This document shows, piece by piece, positions 48,033 to 57,162 of a stretch of 64,000 bases of DNA. The notes beneath the pieces are model-generated. The model was not told where the DNA came from. It made no database searches and worked only from the letters and a program-made list of their open reading frames with translations. How positions within the stretch are numbered: position 1 is the first letter of the stretch; each line of letters begins with the position of its first letter. The stretch covers positions 3,175,501-3,239,500 of the forward strand of contig NZ_CP061498.1 in assembly GCF_014681765.1 (NCBI RefSeq), in the 5' to 3' direction. Origin of the DNA: Roseicitreum antarcticum (lineage in GTDB: Bacteria > Pseudomonadota > Alphaproteobacteria > Rhodobacterales > Rhodobacteraceae). Made by a program: the position numbers and the translations under genes.

Positions 48033-50030
48033 TCACTCGAACTCCATGATGATATCATCGACCCGCAGGCTGTCGCCGGCAGCGGCGTTGATCTTCGCCA
48101 CCGTGCCTTTGCGTTCTGCGCGCAAGATGTTCTCCATCTTCATCGCCTCGACGGTGGCCAGCGGCTGGCCCTCGAACACCTCATCGCCCGCTGCGACGTT
48201 GATGCTGACCACCAAACCGGGCATGGGGCATAGCAGCAGCTTTGATGTGTCGGGCGGCAGTTTCTCGGGCATCAGCGCGGCCAGTTCGGCCTGACGCGGG
48301 GTAAGTACCCGAACGATCAGATCCGCGCCGCGTAAACGCAGCCGGAACCCTGCGGTTACCTTGCCGACCTTCATCACCAGGGGCGTGCCCCCAACCATCA
48401 GGCGCGCCAGCGGGTTGCCGGGGGTCCAGTCCGAGGTGACGCGCAGGGTGGTGCCGTCTACCGTGACCTCGGCCCCGGACTTTTCAGCGTCAATCTGGAC
48501 GCGCATCTGGCAGCCTTGCGCGCGCACCACCCAGTCGGACCCCACCACCCGTTCGTGGTTATCCATGGTGCCGGAAATCCTGCTGCGGCGGATTTCGGCG
48601 ACCCTGAACATGGCCGTCGCGGCGGCGGCCACCCGGGTCAACAGGTCATCGGGCAGCGTGGTGCCGGTAAAGCCGTCGGGGTATTCTTCCTCGATGAAGG
48701 CGGTGGTGATGTCGCCCGAGATGAAGCGCGGGTGTTCCATCACGGCAGACAGGAAGGGCAGATTGTGGCCGATGCCCTCTACCTCGAAGCTGTCCAGCGC
48801 CGTGCGCATACCGTCTATCGCGGCCAGACGCGTCGGTGCCCAGGTACACAGCTTGGCGATCATCGGGTCGTAGAACATGCTGATCTCGCCGCCCTCATAA
48901 ACGCCGGTGTCATTGCGCACGCGGGCGACATCCGACACGGTTTCCTCTGGCGGCCGGTAGCGCGTCAGTCGGCCGGTTGAAGGCAGGAAGTTGCGATAAG
49001 GGTCTTCGGCGTAAAGGCGGCTTTCCATTGCCCAGCCGTTGATATGCAGATCGCTTTGGGCAAAGGGCAGCTTGTCGCCTGCGGCCACGCGGATCATCTG
49101 TTCCACCAGATCGATGCCGGTAATCAGTTCGGTCACGGGGTGTTCCACCTGCAGGCGGGTGTTCATTTCCAGAAAGAAGAAATTCTGGCTGGCGTCGACG
49201 ATGAATTCCACCGTGCCAGCGCTCGTATATCCCACTGCCTGCGCCAAGGCGACGGCCTGCGCGCCCATCGCGGCCCGTGTCGTCGCATCAAGAAAGGGCG
49301 AGGGGGCTTCTTCGATTACTTTCTGGTTGCGGCGCTGGATCGAGCATTCGCGTTCGTGCAGGTAGACACAATTGCCATGCTGATCGGCCAGCACCTGAAT
49401 TTCGATATGCCGGGGTTGGGTCACGAATTTCTCGATGAAGATCCGGTCATCGCCGAAGCTGCTTGCGGCCTCGTTCTTCGACGATTGAAACCCTTCGCGC
49501 GCACCCGCATCATCCCAGGCGATGCGCATGCCCTTGCCACCACCACCAGCACTGGCCTTTATCATCACCGGATAGCCGATCTCGCCGCTGATCTTCACGG
49601 CTTCGTCCGCGTCGGCGATCAGACCCATGTAACCCGGCACCGTGCTGACGCCGGCCTCTTGCGCCAGTTTCTTCGAGGTGATCTTGTCTCCCATCGATTC
49701 AATCGCACTTGCAGGCGGGCCGATGAAAGCGACGCCTGCGGCCTCCAGCGCCTCGGCGAATTTGCGGTTCTCCGACAGGAAGCCGTAGCCTGGATGCACC
49801 GCCTGCGCGCCAGTCTGCGCGATGGCCGCCATGATCTTGTCGATCACGATATAGGATTGGTTGGCGGGCGCGGGGCCGATATGCACTGCCTCATCCGCCA
49901 TCGAGACGTGCAGGGCGTTGCGGTCGGCGTCGGAATAGACGGCGACGGTTTTGATCCCCATCTTTTGCGCGGATTTGATGATACGGCAGGCAATTTCGCC
50001 CCGGTTTGCGATCAGGATCTTGTCAAACAT
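48033..50030 (-). CDS. pccA: Propionyl-CoA carboxylase alpha subunit (biotin carboxylase + BCCP)
   Basis: A 665-residue subunit. Biotin carboxylase domain first (FDKILIANRGEIACRI; ATP-grasp with KASAGGGGKGMRIA; HERECSIQRRNQKVIEEAPSP; EMNTRLQVEHPVTE), then a linker region and a C-terminal biotinyl domain with the biotin attachment Lys631 in EAMKMENIL. ATG 50030 with GGGAGAGAAG just upstream. Works with PccB encoded 1.7 kb upstream; assignment to propionyl- rather than acetyl-CoA rests on the mcm context. Confidence 0.94.
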   Translation of the reverse strand: MFDKILIANRGEIACRIIKSAQKMGIKTVAVYSDADRNALHVSMADEAVHIGPAPANQSYIVIDKIMAAIAQTGAQAVHPGYGFLSENRKFAEALEAAGVAFIGPPASAIESMGDKITSKKLAQEAGVSTVPGYMGLIADADEAVKISGEIGYPVMIKASAGGGGKGMRIAWDDAGAREGFQSSKNEAASSFGDDRIFIEKFVTQPRHIEIQVLADQHGNCVYLHERECSIQRRNQKVIEEAPSPFLDATTRAAMGAQAVALAQAVGYTSAGTVEFIVDASQNFFFLEMNTRLQVEHPVTELITGIDLVEQMIRVAAGDKLPFAQSDLHINGWAMESRLYAEDPYRNFLPSTGRLTRYRPPEETVSDVARVRNDTGVYEGGEISMFYDPMIAKLCTWAPTRLAAIDGMRTALDSFEVEGIGHNLPFLSAVMEHPRFISGDITTAFIEEEYPDGFTGTTLPDDLLTRVAAAATAMFRVAEIRRSRISGTMDNHERVVGSDWVVRAQGCQMRVQIDAEKSGAEVTVDGTTLRVTSDWTPGNPLARLMVGGTPLVMKVGKVTAGFRLRLRGADLIVRVLTPRQAELAALMPEKLPPDTSKLLLCPMPGLVVSINVAAGDEVFEGQPLATVEAMKMENILRAERKGTVAKINAAAGDSLRVDDIIMEFE

Positions 50031-50068
50031 CTTCTCTCCCTGTGCCCCGCGCGGGGCGGCGTGCATGC

Positions 50069-50102
50069 AAAAACACCCCGCCGGTCGGAACCGGCGGGGT
50101 GT
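50069..50102 (-). terminator. Strong rho-independent terminator of the small lipoprotein gene
   Basis: A perfect 13-bp stem ACACCCCGCCGGT / ACCGGCGGGGTGT with a 4-base loop is followed on the minus strand by TTTTT. It lies between the lipoprotein gene and pccA, so pccA probably has its own promoter or depends on read-through. Confidence 0.92.
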
Positions 50103-50158
50103 CAAAGTCTGGGGTAACCTGTGGCGCTACGGTTGCCCGGAAGTCAGTAAGGTGACGT

Positions 50159-50374
50159 TCAGCGGCGAATGCCGCGGCACTGATCGGGGAACGACTGGCA
50201 GAACGCGACATTGCCCGCCCCGCCGATGACAGCGCCGGTAAGCGGATCACCGTTAGTGACCAGCGCGGTGCCTGCGCCAGCGGCGCCGCCGACAAGCGCC
50301 TGCTCACCCAGCGTGTCGCCGCATGCGGCCAGACCGAACAGCATTCCGGCAGCGAGAAGAACTTTGATACCCAT
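50159..50374 (-). CDS. Small glycine-zipper lipoprotein
   Basis: A 71-residue predicted lipoprotein: signal MGIKVLLAAGMLFG with lipobox LAAC (Cys18), then a Gly/Ala-rich helix (ALVGGAAGAGTALVTNGDPLTGAVIGGAGN) resembling glycine-zipper outer-membrane lipoproteins, and two Cys residues near the end (FCQSFPDQCRG). Followed by a strong terminator. Confidence 0.78.
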   Translation of the reverse strand: MGIKVLLAAGMLFGLAACGDTLGEQALVGGAAGAGTALVTNGDPLTGAVIGGAGNVAFCQSFPDQCRGIRR

Positions 50375-50504
50375 TGTCCAATCCTTTCATTTCTAACGAT
50401 TATGCTCGAGCTTACACCCGCAGCGCGTGTGGCCGCATCACAATTCTGCGTCATGACACACGCGATAGGCGTGTTCCCGCGCAGCAGTGACGGGCGCTGG
50501 CGCA

Positions 50505-50891
50505 TCATTCGTCCGCGTCCCCATGATGATAGGTTGCGGCGGCATTGTCGGCAAAAATTTCAGGGAAACTGGCACGCGCCACCCGAAGATCAACGCGCAG
50601 CAGCGCGTCATAGCTGGCAGGATCAAAGGGGTCTTCGGCAGCCACGACCTCGCGCTGGAACAGCCAAGACAGCCGACCGGCGTCAAGATTCCCTCGCTCG
50701 AACGGTTCGTCACCGAAATGATCGATCAATGCATATAGGAAGGCAGCATCAGCGCGGCGGTCGGCGGGCCTACGGTCGTTGAACCGGCGGCGCGCGGTCA
50801 GCTGTGTCGCGCCTTCTTTGTGGGCACGGCGCAGTGTGAACTGAAAGTCGGTTCCCGGCAGTCGCCCGGGAAAGCCACGGTGCTTCAACAT
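50505..50891 (-). CDS. Conserved-looking cytoplasmic protein, unknown function
   Basis: A 128-residue acidic/basic mixed protein without signal or membrane span. The middle (AAFLYALIDHFGDEPFERGNLDAGRLSWLFQR) and the end (LRVARASFPEIFADNAAATYHH) look like amphipathic helices. Codon use resembles a true alphaproteobacterial gene and no competing frame fits better, but I recognise no family. Confidence 0.5.
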   Translation of the reverse strand: MLKHRGFPGRLPGTDFQFTLRRAHKEGATQLTARRRFNDRRPADRRADAAFLYALIDHFGDEPFERGNLDAGRLSWLFQREVVAAEDPFDPASYDALLRVDLRVARASFPEIFADNAAATYHHGDADE

Positions 50892-50963
50892 ACGCGCCCC
50901 CTGTCGATGCGGGGCGCGTATGCCGTGAATTCTGCGGCGGGGTAACCCCGGCCTGCGGTCAGA

Positions 50964-51107
50964 TTACCGGTATTTGCCCGAGACAGGCTCAACATAGATC
51001 GGCTGCGGGATCGGCTCAACCGGCGGGGTCGAGGGGCCGCTGTGTTTGGCGCATGCACCAAGGATTGTAAGGGCGAATACTGCCATGACGGCGGTTTTCT
51101 TGGACAT
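50964..51107 (-). CDS. Very small lipoprotein (47 aa)
   Basis: A 47-residue predicted lipoprotein: MSKKTAVMAVFALTILGAC contains signal and lipobox LGAC, followed by a Pro-rich tail (STPPVEPIPQPIYVEPVSG). The ATG at 51107 has AGGAGAC nine bases upstream; a longer frame to 51332 lacks support. Function unknown. Confidence 0.68.
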   Translation of the reverse strand: MSKKTAVMAVFALTILGACAKHSGPSTPPVEPIPQPIYVEPVSGKYR

Positions 51108-51321
51108 AGGTGTCTCCTGCTCTCGGGTTGTGCGGGATCGGCAGCACCATGCTCCGCCCGGCATTTTTGCGATACTGAGGCAGCGTGCACGCCACCGTGA
51201 GAAAGAATATCCGATTTCCGGACCATTGGAAACAGATATCGCGTGTGCGGCACGGAATGTGGCAGTACCGCACCAGAGCAGTGCGTCGCCGGGGGCAGGG
51301 GGGCAACATGTTGCGGAAGCA

Positions 51322-51723
51322 TCAGAATTCATCCCAGATACAGTGATCGCCTTCGATCACGAAGGCCTCGAAGAATTGCGCAACATCAGGGGTGGTGTCG
51401 CCAAACGTCGTTTGCCGTGCGGCGACCGAAATGACAACCGCTGCCATTTCCGCGCCGCGTTCGGGGTCCAATGCGCGCAGCGCAGGCAGGGCGGTCGTTT
51501 CGCACAGAAACGTCAGGTCGCGCACCCGTTCGGGCCCGCTTGTCAGCGCCTCGGGGTCGGTTTGCAGCGCGTCCATGGTGAAACGGAAGCGGCCGATTCC
51601 CGCATCTTGGTCCAGGATCGTCTCATACAGCGCGGCGACCTTGCCTGAGGGCAACGCGACCTCCAGCGCCTGCGCCGGTAGCGGTGCAAGGCTGACTGCC
51701 AGACAGAAAACCAGATGACGCAT
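51322..51723 (-). CDS. Secreted protein of unknown function (perhaps DUF6497)
   Basis: A 133-residue protein with a signal peptide (MRHLVFCLAVSLAPLPAQA). The mature part contains two Cys (FLCETTALPALRAL and EGDHCIWDEF) that could pair. The C-terminal FVIEGDHCIWDEF pattern recalls a small Rhodobacteraceae family, but I cannot confirm it. It begins 10 bp after pccB stops, so likely co-transcribed. Confidence 0.68.
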   Translation of the reverse strand: MRHLVFCLAVSLAPLPAQALEVALPSGKVAALYETILDQDAGIGRFRFTMDALQTDPEALTSGPERVRDLTFLCETTALPALRALDPERGAEMAAVVISVAARQTTFGDTTPDVAQFFEAFVIEGDHCIWDEF

Positions 51724-51733
51724 TTCACGGCCC

Positions 51734-53266
51734 CTACAGCGGAATGTTATCGTGCTTTTTCCATGGGTTGGTCAGCTTCTTGGTGCGCAGGCTGGCGAAG
51801 GCCCGACAGATGCGACGGCGGGTGGACCGGGGCATGATGACCTCGTCAATGAAGCCCTTTTCGGCGGCGACAAAGGGGTTGGCGAAGCGGTCCTCATAGT
51901 CTTTGGTGCGCGCCGCGATCTTTACCGCATCGCCCAGTTCGGAACGATAGAGGATCTCCGTCGCGCCCCTTGCCCCCATCACTGCAATCTCGGCGGTGGG
52001 CCAGGCGTAGTTGAAATCGCCGCGCAGATGTTTGGAGGCCATCACGTCATAGGCGCCGCCATAGGCCTTGCGGGTGATGACGGTTACCTTTGGCACCGTC
52101 GCCTCGCCGTAGGCGAACAGCAGTTTTGCGCCGTGCTTGATGACGCCGCCATATTCCTGCCCGGTGCCTGGCAGGAAGCCCGGCACATCCACCAGCGTCA
52201 GGATCGGGATTTCAAAGGCATCGCAGAACCGCACGAACCGCGCGGCTTTGCGCGAGCTGTCGATATCCAGGCACCCGGCCAGAACCATTGGCTGGTTGGC
52301 GACTACGCCCACGCTCTGCCCTTCGAGCCGGATGAAGCCGGTGATGATGTTCTTTGCGAAATCCTCCTGGATTTCATAGAAATCGGCCTCGTCCGACAGC
52401 TTCAGGATCAGTTCCTTCATGTCATATGGGGTGTTGGCATTGTCTGGGATCAGCGTGTCGAGACTGGTATCCAGCCGCCCGGGATCGTCATAGAACGGGC
52501 GCACGGGTGGCTTTTCACGGTTGTTCAGCGGCAGGAAATCCACCAGCCGCCGCACTTCCAGCAGGGCTTCCACATCGTTTTCAAACGCGCCATCCGCGAC
52601 CGAGGATTTGCGGGTATGGGTCGAAGCGCCGCCCAGTTCCTCGGCGCTCACGATCTCATTCGTGACGGTCTTCACGACATCGGGGCCGGTGACGAACATG
52701 TAGCTGCTGTCTTTCACCATGAAAATGAAGTCGGTCATCGCGGGGCTGTAGACAGCGCCGCCTGCGCAGGGGCCCATGATAACGCTGATCTGCGGCACGA
52801 CACCTGAGGCCATGATATTGCGCTGGAACACGTCGGCATAGCCCGCAAGGCTGGCCACGCCTTCCTGGATGCGCGCGCCGCCGGAATCGTTCAGCCCGAT
52901 CACGGGCGCGCCGTTCTGGATTGCCATGTCCATGATCTTGCAGATTTTCTGCGCATGGGTTTCGGACAGCGAGCCGCCGAACACCGTGAAATCCTGGCTG
53001 AACACATAGACCATGCGGCCGTTGATCGTGCCCCAGCCGGTGACCACGCCGTCGCCATACGGGCGGTCGTTCTCCATTCCGAAGTCGGTGCAACGGTGGG
53101 TGACGAAGGTGTCGAACTCCTCGAACGAGCCTTCGTCCAGCAACAGGTCGAGGCGTTCGCGCGCGGTCAGTTTTCCCTTTGCATGCTGTGCGTCGATCCG
53201 GCGCTGGCCGCCGCCCATCCATGCCGCGGCGCGACGGTTCTCAAGCTCTCGCAGGATGTCTTTCAT
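51734..53266 (-). CDS. pccB: Propionyl-CoA carboxylase beta subunit (carboxyltransferase)
   Basis: A 510-residue carboxyltransferase with N- and C-terminal crotonase-like halves: [53 protein letters not shown] and later [23 protein letters not shown]. It transfers carboxyl from biotin on PccA to propionyl-CoA. ATG 53266 with AAAGGGGAG upstream. A PccR-type operator palindrome lies about 70 bp upstream. Confidence 0.95.
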   Translation of the reverse strand: MKDILRELENRRAAAWMGGGQRRIDAQHAKGKLTARERLDLLLDEGSFEEFDTFVTHRCTDFGMENDRPYGDGVVTGWGTINGRMVYVFSQDFTVFGGSLSETHAQKICKIMDMAIQNGAPVIGLNDSGGARIQEGVASLAGYADVFQRNIMASGVVPQISVIMGPCAGGAVYSPAMTDFIFMVKDSSYMFVTGPDVVKTVTNEIVSAEELGGASTHTRKSSVADGAFENDVEALLEVRRLVDFLPLNNREKPPVRPFYDDPGRLDTSLDTLIPDNANTPYDMKELILKLSDEADFYEIQEDFAKNIITGFIRLEGQSVGVVANQPMVLAGCLDIDSSRKAARFVRFCDAFEIPILTLVDVPGFLPGTGQEYGGVIKHGAKLLFAYGEATVPKVTVITRKAYGGAYDVMASKHLRGDFNYAWPTAEIAVMGARGATEILYRSELGDAVKIAARTKDYEDRFANPFVAAEKGFIDEVIMPRSTRRRICRAFASLRTKKLTNPWKKHDNIPL

Positions 53267-53332
53267 GGCGCTCCCCTTTGGATCTGCGTGCAACATAGCG
53301 TCGTGAGGAGGGGGACAAAAGCAATTTTCGGA

Positions 53333-53377
53333 AAATTTGCAAATTTATTAGCTGTAGAATCTGCTAATTTGCATATG
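53333..53377 (-). promoter_or_regulatory. PccR-type operator region of pccB
   Basis: AAATTTGCAAATTT (53333-53346) is a perfect 14-bp palindrome with core TTTGCAAA. A second, imperfect copy (AATTTGCATAT, 53366-53376) lies 30 bp away, and ATTAGC/GCTAAT (53347-53352 and 53363-53368) form another dyad between them. The ScfR regulator PccR of Rhodobacter sphaeroides is known to bind a TTTGCAAA repeat at the pccB promoter and activate propionyl-CoA genes. The stretch is strikingly AT-rich in GC-rich surroundings. Confidence 0.65.
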
Positions 53378-53491
53378 TGGCCGCTTATGGGGTGCCGGGC
53401 AGGGCACGGCGCTCGTGGTGCGCGGTCAGTTTGGGGGCCAGCAGGCTGGCTGCCGGTAAGGTGGTGTGACGGAAGCAACTGGTCACAATAC

Positions 53492-53520
53492 AAAAAATCC
53501 CCGCCGGTCTCCCGGCGGGG
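53492..53520 (-). terminator. Terminator of the PRC-barrel gene
   Basis: Minus strand CCCCGCCGG-GAGA-CCGGCGGGG followed by ATTTTTTG. It is 52 bp after the stop at 53573. Confidence 0.92.
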
Positions 53521-53572
53521 AAGTCATTCAGCCAACAGGGAGATTGCTGGCTGCATTCGTTGCAGCGTGGCC

Positions 53573-54616
53573 TTACCCTTCGTATTCGGGCAGGTTTTCC
53601 AGTTGCTCTGCGGTCATCGGAAGTTGAACGCGCACGTCGCCATCTTGCTCGTTCCACAGGATGTCGAGTTGTTCGAGTTCGATGGCAACGGTGCGGGTGC
53701 CAAGCCCGAGAAACCCGCCCACATCAATAATGGCATGCGTTACTTCGCCACCTTCATTCATGCTCAGGTCTTCGACGTTTGCGACCTCGTCGCCTTCCAT
53801 GGCGTAGACTTCAGCGCCCAGCAGACGATCGGCCGTGCGGGCCTCAGGTTCCATCGAGACATAGCCGTCGGGCATGATACCCGGCTCTCTGGCCATCGTT
53901 CCATCGGTTGCCGCCATATCGCCGGCGGCCATACCATCGGTTTCGGCCATGCCGCCTGTGCCTTCGGCCATCGGCTCGGTGGATTGCGCCATCGCGGTAG
54001 CGTCATCAGTACCGTTCATCGTCTCGCCACCCATCGCACCGTCGGTGCCGCCGGTCATGTTGCCATAGCCTTGGGCTTCGAATCCGGTGTTCAGCTGTTC
54101 TGCGTCCCACTCCGGTAGCGCTTCCAGATCGGCCTCATTCAGGGCCGAGACCACGAAATAGCCACCCAGATCTTCGGCGTTTGTTTCATCGGCGACGAAG
54201 TACAGTTCCTGTGCATCGACCAGCACAGTCCGCTCACCCATGCCCAGGAAACCGCCGACATCAATCAAGATACCGCGAATTTCACCGTCTTGGGTCATTA
54301 CGACATCGCCGATATCGCCGATGTTTTCCCAAGCGTCGCGACCGCCGGTGAAGGTCTCATCGCTGTTCCAGCCCATCGAGGTGGTGTCCCAGCTGTCCTG
54401 CGCCCCGCCCATGCGGCTTTCGCGCAATTCGCGGGCCTGTTCGGTGTCGAGGGTGTAGAGGGTCTTCCCGATGAAGTTCGAACCCAAGAAGGCTGGTACA
54501 GTCTGGCTGCCGCTCATCGCGGCAGTGTCGCCTGCGGTGTTGTGATTGTCGGCATGTGCCATGGTCCCGAAGGACGTGACTGCGACGAGTGCGGTGGTCA
54601 TCATGAACTTGTTCAT
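53573..54616 (-). CDS. Periplasmic protein with two PRC-barrel domains
   Basis: A 347-residue protein with a signal peptide (MNKFMMTTALVAVTSFGTMAHA). Two PRC-barrel domains are visible, each with the repeated ILIDVGGFLGMGERTVLVDAQEL pattern (about 116-138) and IIDVGGFLGLGTRTVAIELEQL (about 295-316). The linker (about 185-260) is low complexity, rich in Met, Gly, Ala, Thr and Asp. Such proteins are common in rhodobacteria and suspected in stress or envelope roles. Followed by a clear terminator, so a single-gene unit. Confidence 0.85.
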   Translation of the reverse strand: MNKFMMTTALVAVTSFGTMAHADNHNTAGDTAAMSGSQTVPAFLGSNFIGKTLYTLDTEQARELRESRMGGAQDSWDTTSMGWNSDETFTGGRDAWENIGDIGDVVMTQDGEIRGILIDVGGFLGMGERTVLVDAQELYFVADETNAEDLGGYFVVSALNEADLEALPEWDAEQLNTGFEAQGYGNMTGGTDGAMGGETMNGTDDATAMAQSTEPMAEGTGGMAETDGMAAGDMAATDGTMAREPGIMPDGYVSMEPEARTADRLLGAEVYAMEGDEVANVEDLSMNEGGEVTHAIIDVGGFLGLGTRTVAIELEQLDILWNEQDGDVRVQLPMTAEQLENLPEYEG

Positions 54617-54939
54617 CTTGTAGCTCCTTTAGTAGAATGCCGTGTTACCGGCTATGGTATGACAACTGCCCAGATGCGATGTCGTTCCAGAAACTACTGA
54701 ACTTTCTGATCCGGTTTCCCGGCTGCGCGGCAATACGCCGATCACCGGCAGCGGGGGATATGCCCCTGCTGTCGGCTTTGACGTGGCTGTTTTTCAGATG
54801 AATGCCTGGCCCCCCGGGGGGGCAGGCGCTGCCCGAAAATGACGGTCTGAAAACCGTGGGCCGGGCAGCGGGAAGGGGCGGCTCCAGCGCCCCCAGGGGG
54901 CGAAGGCTCGGCGGGGCGGGCCCAAGCGGCCCGCGCCCG
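54617..54939. other. 323-bp gap between the PRC-barrel gene and the TRAP permease gene
   Basis: No gene is supported. It contains a 13-bp stem (54745-54775) and, just past the TRAP permease stop, GC-rich sequence with a nearly perfect palindrome at 54805-54828 (GCCTGGCCCCCC and GGGGGGGCAGGC) lacking a loop. The PRC-barrel promoter probably lies near 54617-54700. Confidence 0.5.
54745..54775 (+). repeat. 13-bp hairpin, more stable as plus-strand RNA
   Basis: CCGGCAGCGGGGG pairs with CCCCTGCTGTCGG around a 5-base loop, with two G-U pairs if transcribed on the plus strand but two mismatches on the minus strand. No adjacent U tract. Confidence 0.4.
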
Positions 54940-57162
54940 TTAGCTGGCCTGCGGCACTTCGGCCTTTGCCTTCTGGGCGTTGCGCCACAAGATCGCCAGC
55001 ACAACTGACGCGCCAACGGCGATTGCCACGACGTCGTGCGCCACCAGGACCAGTCCCGCGATGCTCAGGACCCATTTTTCCCAACGCTCGATGCTGGTCT
55101 TGAAAAAGCCGATATAGGCCACCGACAGCGCCACGATTGACAAGACGCCCGATGACATGGCCAGCGAGAAATCCCAGACCGTGAAGTCGATGAACAAAAG
55201 CGACGGCGCATAGATGAACATCATCGGCACCAACGCCTTGCCCATCGACAGGCGGAACGCCGTCATCCCGGTCTGCATCGGATCGGATTTGGCGATCCCT
55301 GCGCCCGCATAAGCCGCCAGCGCCACCGGCGGCGTGATGTCCGCCAGCACCCCGTAGTAGAAGACGAAGAAGTGCGTCGCCAGCAGCGGAACGCCCAGTT
55401 CTTGCAAGGCAGGCGCCGCGATGGCGGCCAGAATGATATAGGTTGGCGTCGTGGGGATGCCCGCACCCATGATGATGCAAGCGATTGCCACAAAGATCAG
55501 CGCGAAGAACAGCGTCGTGCCGTCCAGCGTCAGGAAGCCCAGCGGGTCCAGCGATGACACCATCGCCCCCATCCATGCGGCCCCTTCGATCACCGCGCCC
55601 GAGAATTTGAACCCCATCCCCGTCAGCGTGGTCACGCCCAGGATGAAGCCCACACATGCGCAGGCCGCAGTGATCGAGATGGATTGCTGCGCGCCATTCT
55701 CCAGCGCCTCTTTCAGCCGCCAGGGCGTCAGCGCCGATCCGGCATCCATCTTGCGGCCCAATCCGACCTGTTGCAGCACCAGCGGGATATAGGAACAGCC
55801 GATGGTCAGCATGATGCCCCAGAATGCCGCCAGGAAGGGCGTGTATTTCATCAACAGCAGCGTGACCATCACGATCAGCGGAATGAACAGGTGCCAGGAC
55901 CGCGTCAGGACATCCATGAATTGTGGCAGTTTGTCCCGGTCGATCCCCGAAAGGTTCAGGCGCTTGGCTTCCAGATGCACCATGAACAACGTGGAGAGAT
56001 AGTGGAAGGATGCCGGGATGATGGCGATCAGGATCAGCTCGTTATATGGGATGCCCAGCATCTCGGTCATCACGAAGGCCGCAGCCCCCATGATCGGTGG
56101 GGTGACCTGTCCACCGCAACTGGCCGATGCCTCGGTTGCCGCCGCGAACCGCCCGGAAAACCCCTTGGCCTTCATCATCGGAATGGTAAAGGCGCCTGTC
56201 GTAACCGTATTGGCAATGGGCGAGCCAGAGATCATGCCAAAGAAGCCAGATGACACCACCGCCACCTTGGCAGGCCCGCCCGAATAGCGCCCCGCCACGA
56301 TCGAGGCGAGGTCGATGAACAACTGCCCCAGCCCGGATTTCTGCGCCAACACGCCAAAAAGCACGAAGTGGAACACGAAGGTTGCCACAACGCCGATGGC
56401 GATGCCGTAAATGCCCTCTGTTCCCAGATACAGATGGTTGACCAGCCGAATGATGTTATAGCCACGATGCGCCAGATCGCCGGGCAGATACGGCCCAAAT
56501 ACCGCATACAGCAGCGCGATGGTGCCGATGACCGGCAGTGTTTCCCCCATGGTGCGCCGCGCGGCTTCCAGCACCATGATGATGGCAATCAGCCCCATGA
56601 TGTAGTCGAGCGGCTGCGGGAAGCCGACATTCTGCACGAAGATGCTGTCGAAGAACACGATCAGATAGATTGACGACGCGCCCCCCGCGATGGCCAGCGG
56701 CCAGTCCAGCACCGACAGCCGGTTGCCGTGCCCGCCCAATTGGTTGACCGGCAGCGCGGTCAGCGCCAGCACCGCCGTCACCCCGATCAGCCCCCAGCGG
56801 GCGGCGTCGGGGATCTGGCCGGTCAGCGCCTCGGCCAGTTGAACGCCCAGATACAGATAGAACGCCGCGAAAAACAGCCCGAACCCCCAGGCGCGCAGCG
56901 GCCGCTCGACGCGCGCGCGCGGGAACAGAAGGAAGACCAGCGGCATGATGAAGCTCATATGCACCGACCGGTGCATGACCTCGTTCAGCAGGCCAAAGCC
57001 CGAGGTATAGATGTGAAACAGGCTCAGCGCGATGCAGGCCAGCGTGACGACCATCCCGGTCACGCCGCCCAGCGACCGGAAGTTGGTCTCATTGTCATAC
57101 TTGCGGACCAGCGCCTCCATCTCCTCGGGCGTCAGGGTCGGGTCGTTCACGGGCTTGGTCAT
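54940..57162 (-). CDS. TRAP transporter fused small/large permease (TAXI type)
   Basis: A 740-residue membrane protein combining DctQ-like (about residues 35-190) and DctM-like (about 210-720) regions in one chain, the usual form for TAXI-TRAP systems. Hallmarks include FGMISGSPIANTVTTGAFTIPMMK, ASCGGQVTPPIMGAAAFVMTEM, and GAGIPTTPTYIILAAIAAPAL. ATG 57162 follows AAGGACC. It overlaps the DUF1850 gene by 4 bp. Confidence 0.92.
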   Translation of the reverse strand: MTKPVNDPTLTPEEMEALVRKYDNETNFRSLGGVTGMVVTLACIALSLFHIYTSGFGLLNEVMHRSVHMSFIMPLVFLLFPRARVERPLRAWGFGLFFAAFYLYLGVQLAEALTGQIPDAARWGLIGVTAVLALTALPVNQLGGHGNRLSVLDWPLAIAGGASSIYLIVFFDSIFVQNVGFPQPLDYIMGLIAIIMVLEAARRTMGETLPVIGTIALLYAVFGPYLPGDLAHRGYNIIRLVNHLYLGTEGIYGIAIGVVATFVFHFVLFGVLAQKSGLGQLFIDLASIVAGRYSGGPAKVAVVSSGFFGMISGSPIANTVTTGAFTIPMMKAKGFSGRFAAATEASASCGGQVTPPIMGAAAFVMTEMLGIPYNELILIAIIPASFHYLSTLFMVHLEAKRLNLSGIDRDKLPQFMDVLTRSWHLFIPLIVMVTLLLMKYTPFLAAFWGIMLTIGCSYIPLVLQQVGLGRKMDAGSALTPWRLKEALENGAQQSISITAACACVGFILGVTTLTGMGFKFSGAVIEGAAWMGAMVSSLDPLGFLTLDGTTLFFALIFVAIACIIMGAGIPTTPTYIILAAIAAPALQELGVPLLATHFFVFYYGVLADITPPVALAAYAGAGIAKSDPMQTGMTAFRLSMGKALVPMMFIYAPSLLFIDFTVWDFSLAMSSGVLSIVALSVAYIGFFKTSIERWEKWVLSIAGLVLVAHDVVAIAVGASVVLAILWRNAQKAKAEVPQAS

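Larger units (their letters stand above)
53267..53572. other. 306-bp gap upstream of pccB
   Basis: It holds an AT-rich operator-like stretch (about 53331-53377) and, further right, the terminator of the PRC-barrel gene. No gene is supported between them. Confidence 0.6.

Noticed and set aside
53263-53493. 76-residue minus-strand ORF between pccB and the PRC-barrel gene
   Set aside because: It spans the operator-like region, lacks a ribosome site and has no domain.
54805-54828. GC palindrome as terminator for the TRAP permease gene
   Set aside because: The two arms abut without a loop and no T tract follows on the minus strand.
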